Assembly (NCBI GenBank): GCA_019421975.1 | Contig: JAHZEE010000002.1 | Coordinates: forward strand, 5,173 to 12,967 | From: Clostridiales bacterium | GTDB taxonomy: Bacteria; Bacillota; Clostridia; Oscillospirales; Oscillospiraceae | Direction of reading: 5' to 3' | DNA length: 7,795 nt | Shown: positions 5,502 through 7,795 of the stretch, one piece after another | How the letters are laid out: every line of letters begins with the position of its first letter | Position numbering within the stretch: the first letter of the stretch is position 1 | The notes under the pieces: generated by a model | Database searches by the model: none | Seen by the model: the letters and a program-made list of their open reading frames with translations, nothing else | What the model was told of the DNA's origin: nothing | Position numbers and translations under genes: made by a program

Positions 5502-5537
5502 AAAAGGCTCCTTCCGTTGTGCGGAAGATCAAGAGCC
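5502..5537 (-). promoter_or_regulatory. Hairpin spanning the LTA-synthase-like gene end and the nrdG ribosome binding site
   Basis: On the minus strand GGCTC (5537-5533) pairs with GAGCC (5510-5506), and CTTCCG (5527-5522) pairs with CGGAAG (5516-5511), with a 5-nt loop and a 5-nt bulge containing the stop codon of the upstream gene. Four T follow. The right arm contains the AAGGAG Shine-Dalgarno of nrdG. It could be a weak terminator/attenuator or a translation control element; the T-tract is short. Confidence 0.4.
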
Positions 5538-7532
5538 CTTGTCGGCGGCCTCTTCCGCAGTGATATAGTGGCGGGGACTGGTGCTGAGGACCACCGCATC
5601 CTCGCTGATCTGGGACACAGTCAGCGCCATGCCGGGCTCGATTTCGGTGTCGGCAATCTGCAGGCAGGAGGAGCTGATGAAAGTGGTCTCCTGCTGCACC
5701 TCCGCCAGACTCACCACGCTGGCGGTGGTGAAGTTCTCCCCGTAGACATACAGAACATCGTGCAGGTTGCTGAAGCCGGTGACTGCGATGGGGCGCACCC
5801 CCATCCGCATCTGTGTGGGCGTATAGGGCGTGTCCACTGCGTCCAGCTCGCCATAGAGCATGTCGTATTCAAAGACCTCCATGGCGTCGAGATAGCCGGG
5901 AGAGTCGTGGTAGCGCTGGTGCAGCTTGTTGATGATACCGTCGTCGATGTTGAACAGGCTCATGACATAGGATGAGAGCTGGTAGGCGTACAGATCCCGG
6001 TTGTCCGCCTCCAGATCGAAGTTGCTCCAGATCACATATTCGGTCTGGAACAGATCCTTATTGGTGAGATCCTGGGTGGTAATCTCAAAGTTGGGCAGAT
6101 GATCCCCAAAGAGCACCAGCACGACCGGCTCCGGATAGGCGGCAAGGGTCTGGACCAGCTGCCCGATAAAGGCGTCCATCTGATGGATCTGGTTGATATA
6201 GTACCAGAACGCCGTGGCCTCCTTCTCGTCTGCCATCCCCTGCAGGGTGATGGAGTAGTCGTCTTCCACCAGGGTACGGGGATACTTGCCGTGGCCCTGT
6301 ACGGAGACGGTATAGATAAAGTCCTGGGCCTCCGTCGCCTCCAGCGCGTCCAGAATCGGCGGAATGAGGATGGAGTCCTTCGCCCAGCCGAGGGCGTTGG
6401 TCTCGATATCCTGCATGTACTCCAAAGAGGTAAAGGTGTCGAATCCCAAGTTGGGATAGACCAGATGCCGGTCGTAAAAGGTGGCGGTGTTGTTGTGAAT
6501 GGCGTGGGTGCTGTACCCCAGCTCCTTGAGATCATACCCGATGGTCTCACAGGCGGTCTTGCGCAGGATCGTCTCATAGGGGTACTCCCCGGTGCCGAAG
6601 TAGTCCAGATTCATACCCGTAATCACTTCAAACTCCGTGTTGGCCGTGCCGGCTCCCAGCGCCGGGACTGTCAGAAAACCGTGCGGGAATCTGGATTTGA
6701 GGGCGGTAAAGACCGGAACTGGATTTTCGGAGTAGGTCAGGTTCCGGAGATAGTTGACATCGAAAAAGGACTCCAGCTGGACCATGATGATATTGGGAGT
6801 GCCAGTGGGTGTGCCGTCGGTCTCTGCGTGGATGTCCTCCAGAAGCTGCTGGACACGGTTTTCGGAGTAGTCTGCGGGCTCGTCGATGCCGCGGTCAAAA
6901 ATGCTGCGGGCAAAGCAGTAGGGAAAGCCGTAATCCGTATAGGCGTCTGCCAAATTGTAAAACTCGTTGGAGAGCGTGCCCGCAGAGAGCAGTACAACAG
7001 AGGAAAGTGCGGTCAAAAGGCCGCAGATACTGATGAACAGCAGACTGCCAAGCCGCTTGACCGGCAGCCTCGGAACATGGCGATAGAGCTGGCCCAGCCC
7101 GATGGAAACGGCAAGGACGAGCACAACGACCAGGATGATCTGCCAGAGATTGAGGTAGACGAACAGGATACTCCACACCGATTTCAAAAGGGCAAAATCG
7201 ATGGCGGAGAGCGGCGTAGTCCGATAGCTGGTCAACACAAAATCGGCCACGCCGAGCGCCAGCCAGAGAACTGAGATCAGACTCAGGGCAAACCAGCGCT
7301 TTTTAATAAAGGTGGCCAGGGAGAGAGAGGTCAGAATAATACAGGCATTGTATAGAAAACAGAGTGGATTCCCAAGCAAAAACCAAAACGCAGAAAACAC
7401 TGAATGGCGGCAAAAGCTCTCCACGAGCAGTTCCAGCACCAATGCAAGGCCAATGCAGATTCCAACGGAGTGTCGCAATGACATCTTTTTCTCCGTCTGA
7501 TTGGGCGCATCCAACTTTTTGGTATCCATCAT
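5529..7532 (-). CDS. LTA synthase-like membrane sulfatase-fold protein with a C-terminal IPT/TIG-like extension
   Basis: A 667-residue membrane protein of the LtaS/phosphoglycerol-transferase group, which moves glycerolphosphate or similar groups onto envelope polymers outside the cell. About five hydrophobic helices occupy 22-185, then a linker, then an extracellular sulfatase-type domain from about 245 to 535. Key residues align with LtaS: metal ligand E254 in QLESFFD, nucleophile T296 in AGTANTEFE, H414 in VQGHGKYP, and D477/H478 in FGDHLP. Residues about 575-655 form a beta-rich tail (VLYVYGENFTTASVV, TTFISSSCLQI) that resembles an IPT/TIG domain; this is inference. ATG 7532 is chosen with GGAGG 10 nt upstream; a TTG at 7541 is too close to that site. 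A promoter lies at 7574-7602. It lies between nrdD and nrdG. The actual polymer (lipoteichoic acid, another glycerophosphate glycan or a different phosphotransfer product) cannot be read here. Confidence 0.92.
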   Translation of the reverse strand: MMDTKKLDAPNQTEKKMSLRHSVGICIGLALVLELLVESFCRHSVFSAFWFLLGNPLCFLYNACIILTSLSLATFIKKRWFALSLISVLWLALGVADFVLTSYRTTPLSAIDFALLKSVWSILFVYLNLWQIILVVVLVLAVSIGLGQLYRHVPRLPVKRLGSLLFISICGLLTALSSVVLLSAGTLSNEFYNLADAYTDYGFPYCFARSIFDRGIDEPADYSENRVQQLLEDIHAETDGTPTGTPNIIMVQLESFFDVNYLRNLTYSENPVPVFTALKSRFPHGFLTVPALGAGTANTEFEVITGMNLDYFGTGEYPYETILRKTACETIGYDLKELGYSTHAIHNNTATFYDRHLVYPNLGFDTFTSLEYMQDIETNALGWAKDSILIPPILDALEATEAQDFIYTVSVQGHGKYPRTLVEDDYSITLQGMADEKEATAFWYYINQIHQMDAFIGQLVQTLAAYPEPVVLVLFGDHLPNFEITTQDLTNKDLFQTEYVIWSNFDLEADNRDLYAYQLSSYVMSLFNIDDGIINKLHQRYHDSPGYLDAMEVFEYDMLYGELDAVDTPYTPTQMRMGVRPIAVTGFSNLHDVLYVYGENFTTASVVSLAEVQQETTFISSSCLQIADTEIEPGMALTVSQISEDAVVLSTSPRHYITAEEAADKGS

Positions 7533-7573
7533 AGCGCACAATCCTCCAAGAAAAAAGGTCGAACAATGCCCCT

Positions 7574-7602
7574 ATTATGGTGGAATTTCAGACAGAAATC
7601 AA
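7574..7602 (-). promoter_or_regulatory. Sigma-A-type promoter for the LTA synthase-like gene
   Basis: On the minus strand TTGATT (7602-7597) and CATAAT (7579-7574) are separated by 17 nt. The -10 matches five of six bases and the -35 four of six. Just upstream (7611-7638) are phased A and T tracts that look like an UP element. The leader would be about 35 nt and contains the GGAGG site at 7543-7547. Confidence 0.75.
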
Positions 7603-7635
7603 GAATATTGTAGGATTTTTCATTCTTTTTAAAAA

Positions 7636-7691
7636 TTTGGCAAAGAAGCGGGCAAGGCGGCGCCAAAAAAGACACCATGCCTTGCCCGCTT
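7636..7691 (-). terminator. Terminator after nrdD
   Basis: The 13-bp arms at 7646-7658 and 7679-7691 (aagcgggcaaggc and its complement) pair perfectly. Inside them, GGTGTC (7676-7671) and GGCGCC (7664-7659) extend the stem through two G-U pairs, with a loop of six T on the minus strand. Downstream, the tract CTTTGCC then AAATTTTT is only partly T-rich, so termination may be less sharp than the stem suggests. It begins 10 nt after the nrdD stop. Confidence 0.65.
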
Positions 7692-7701
7692 TGCGAATCT
7701 T

Positions 7702-7795
7702 TTACAGGTGCAGAACGCGAGACTTGATCTCCTTGGTCTTGCCGACATTCCAGAAGTTCTCACCCAGATAGCCGCAGGTGCGGCGGGTGACATTC
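7702..7795 (-). CDS. nrdD: Anaerobic ribonucleoside-triphosphate reductase, C-terminal end
   Basis: The last 30 codons of a gene that enters from the right edge, ending in TAA at 7704-7702. The peptide contains TRRTCGYLG followed by NVGKTKEIKSRVLHL at the very end. This is the C-terminal glycyl-radical loop of class III ribonucleotide reductases (consensus R-V/T-C-G-Y-L). The Gly of CGYLG, nine residues after the window edge, is the expected radical site. The enzyme reduces ribonucleoside triphosphates to deoxy forms under anaerobic conditions, and needs NrdG, found at 4994-5497. Only the tail is visible, so catalytic cysteines and the ATP-cone cannot be checked. Confidence 0.92.
   Translation of the reverse strand, partial: NVTRRTCGYLGENFWNVGKTKEIKSRVLHL

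Noticed and set aside
4994..5599. Longer nrdG starting at 5599
   Set aside because: The extra 34 residues are an alternative reading of the upstream gene's end and do not look like NrdG, while ATG 5497 has a Shine-Dalgarno and begins at the family's usual N-terminus.
6099..7274. A 391-codon plus-strand open frame opposite the LTA synthase-like gene
   Set aside because: It is antisense to a protein with conserved catalytic motifs; no plausible Shine-Dalgarno or domain was seen.
7577..7771. A 64-codon plus-strand open frame at the right edge
   Set aside because: It crosses the promoter of the LTA synthase-like gene, the nrdD terminator hairpin and the antisense of the nrdD end; no ribosome binding site was seen.

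Overview
The window looks like chromosome from an anaerobic, endospore-forming, GC-rich member of the Clostridia, probably Oscillospiraceae or a close relative. Three things point there. It carries sporulation genes of the yabP/yabQ type. It carries parts of a class III (oxygen-sensitive) ribonucleotide reductase system. Its Shine-Dalgarno sequences are purine-rich and Firmicutes-like, on third-position GC-rich coding DNA. The family-level placement is an inference.

Layout. Only the left edge (1-429) is transcribed to the right; it is the C-terminal part of a PLP-dependent aminotransferase, ended by a clean hairpin terminator. Everything else is on the minus strand. Read in its own direction (right to left) the order is: nrdD 3' end (7702-7795), terminator, promoter, LTA-synthase-like sulfatase-fold protein (5529-7532), nrdG (4994-5497), dut (4552-4992), terminator, sigmaE-like promoter, yabP (4148-4426), yabQ (from 4148), divIC/ftsB (3404-3682), yabR-like S1 protein (2914-3360), a 28-bp perfect palindrome acting as terminator, promoter, small membrane protein (2471-2758), FabG/YmfI-like SDR (1748-2449), and a CLC anion transporter (463-1728).

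How the genes fit together. nrdD, nrdG and dut all serve deoxynucleotide supply: NrdD reduces NTPs under anaerobiosis, NrdG installs its glycyl radical, and Dut removes dUTP and supplies dUMP. A cell-envelope polymerase of the LtaS type sits between nrdD and nrdG. The yabP-yabQ-divIC-yabR block keeps the Bacillus subtilis gene order and joins sporulation genes (spore coat/cortex) to the divisome protein DivIC. The last three genes form a compact operon (gaps of 21 and 19 nt) whose common purpose is not evident.

The window is mainly conserved core genome. I saw no mobile element, CRISPR array, tRNA, rRNA or recognisable defence system. The observation most worth a second look is yabQ. Its open frame overruns divIC by 224 nt, while a -1 shift at an in-phase A_AAA_AAG heptamer would end it on a stop codon 62 nt before divIC. 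Also notable are an apparent IPT/TIG-like tail on the LtaS-type protein, the placement of that gene between nrdD and nrdG, and a CLC protein with a non-standard ion pathway that resembles the fluoride-exporting clade. No intergenic stretch exceeds about 170 nt; the longest (7533-7701) holds the nrdD terminator and the promoter of the LTA-synthase-like gene.
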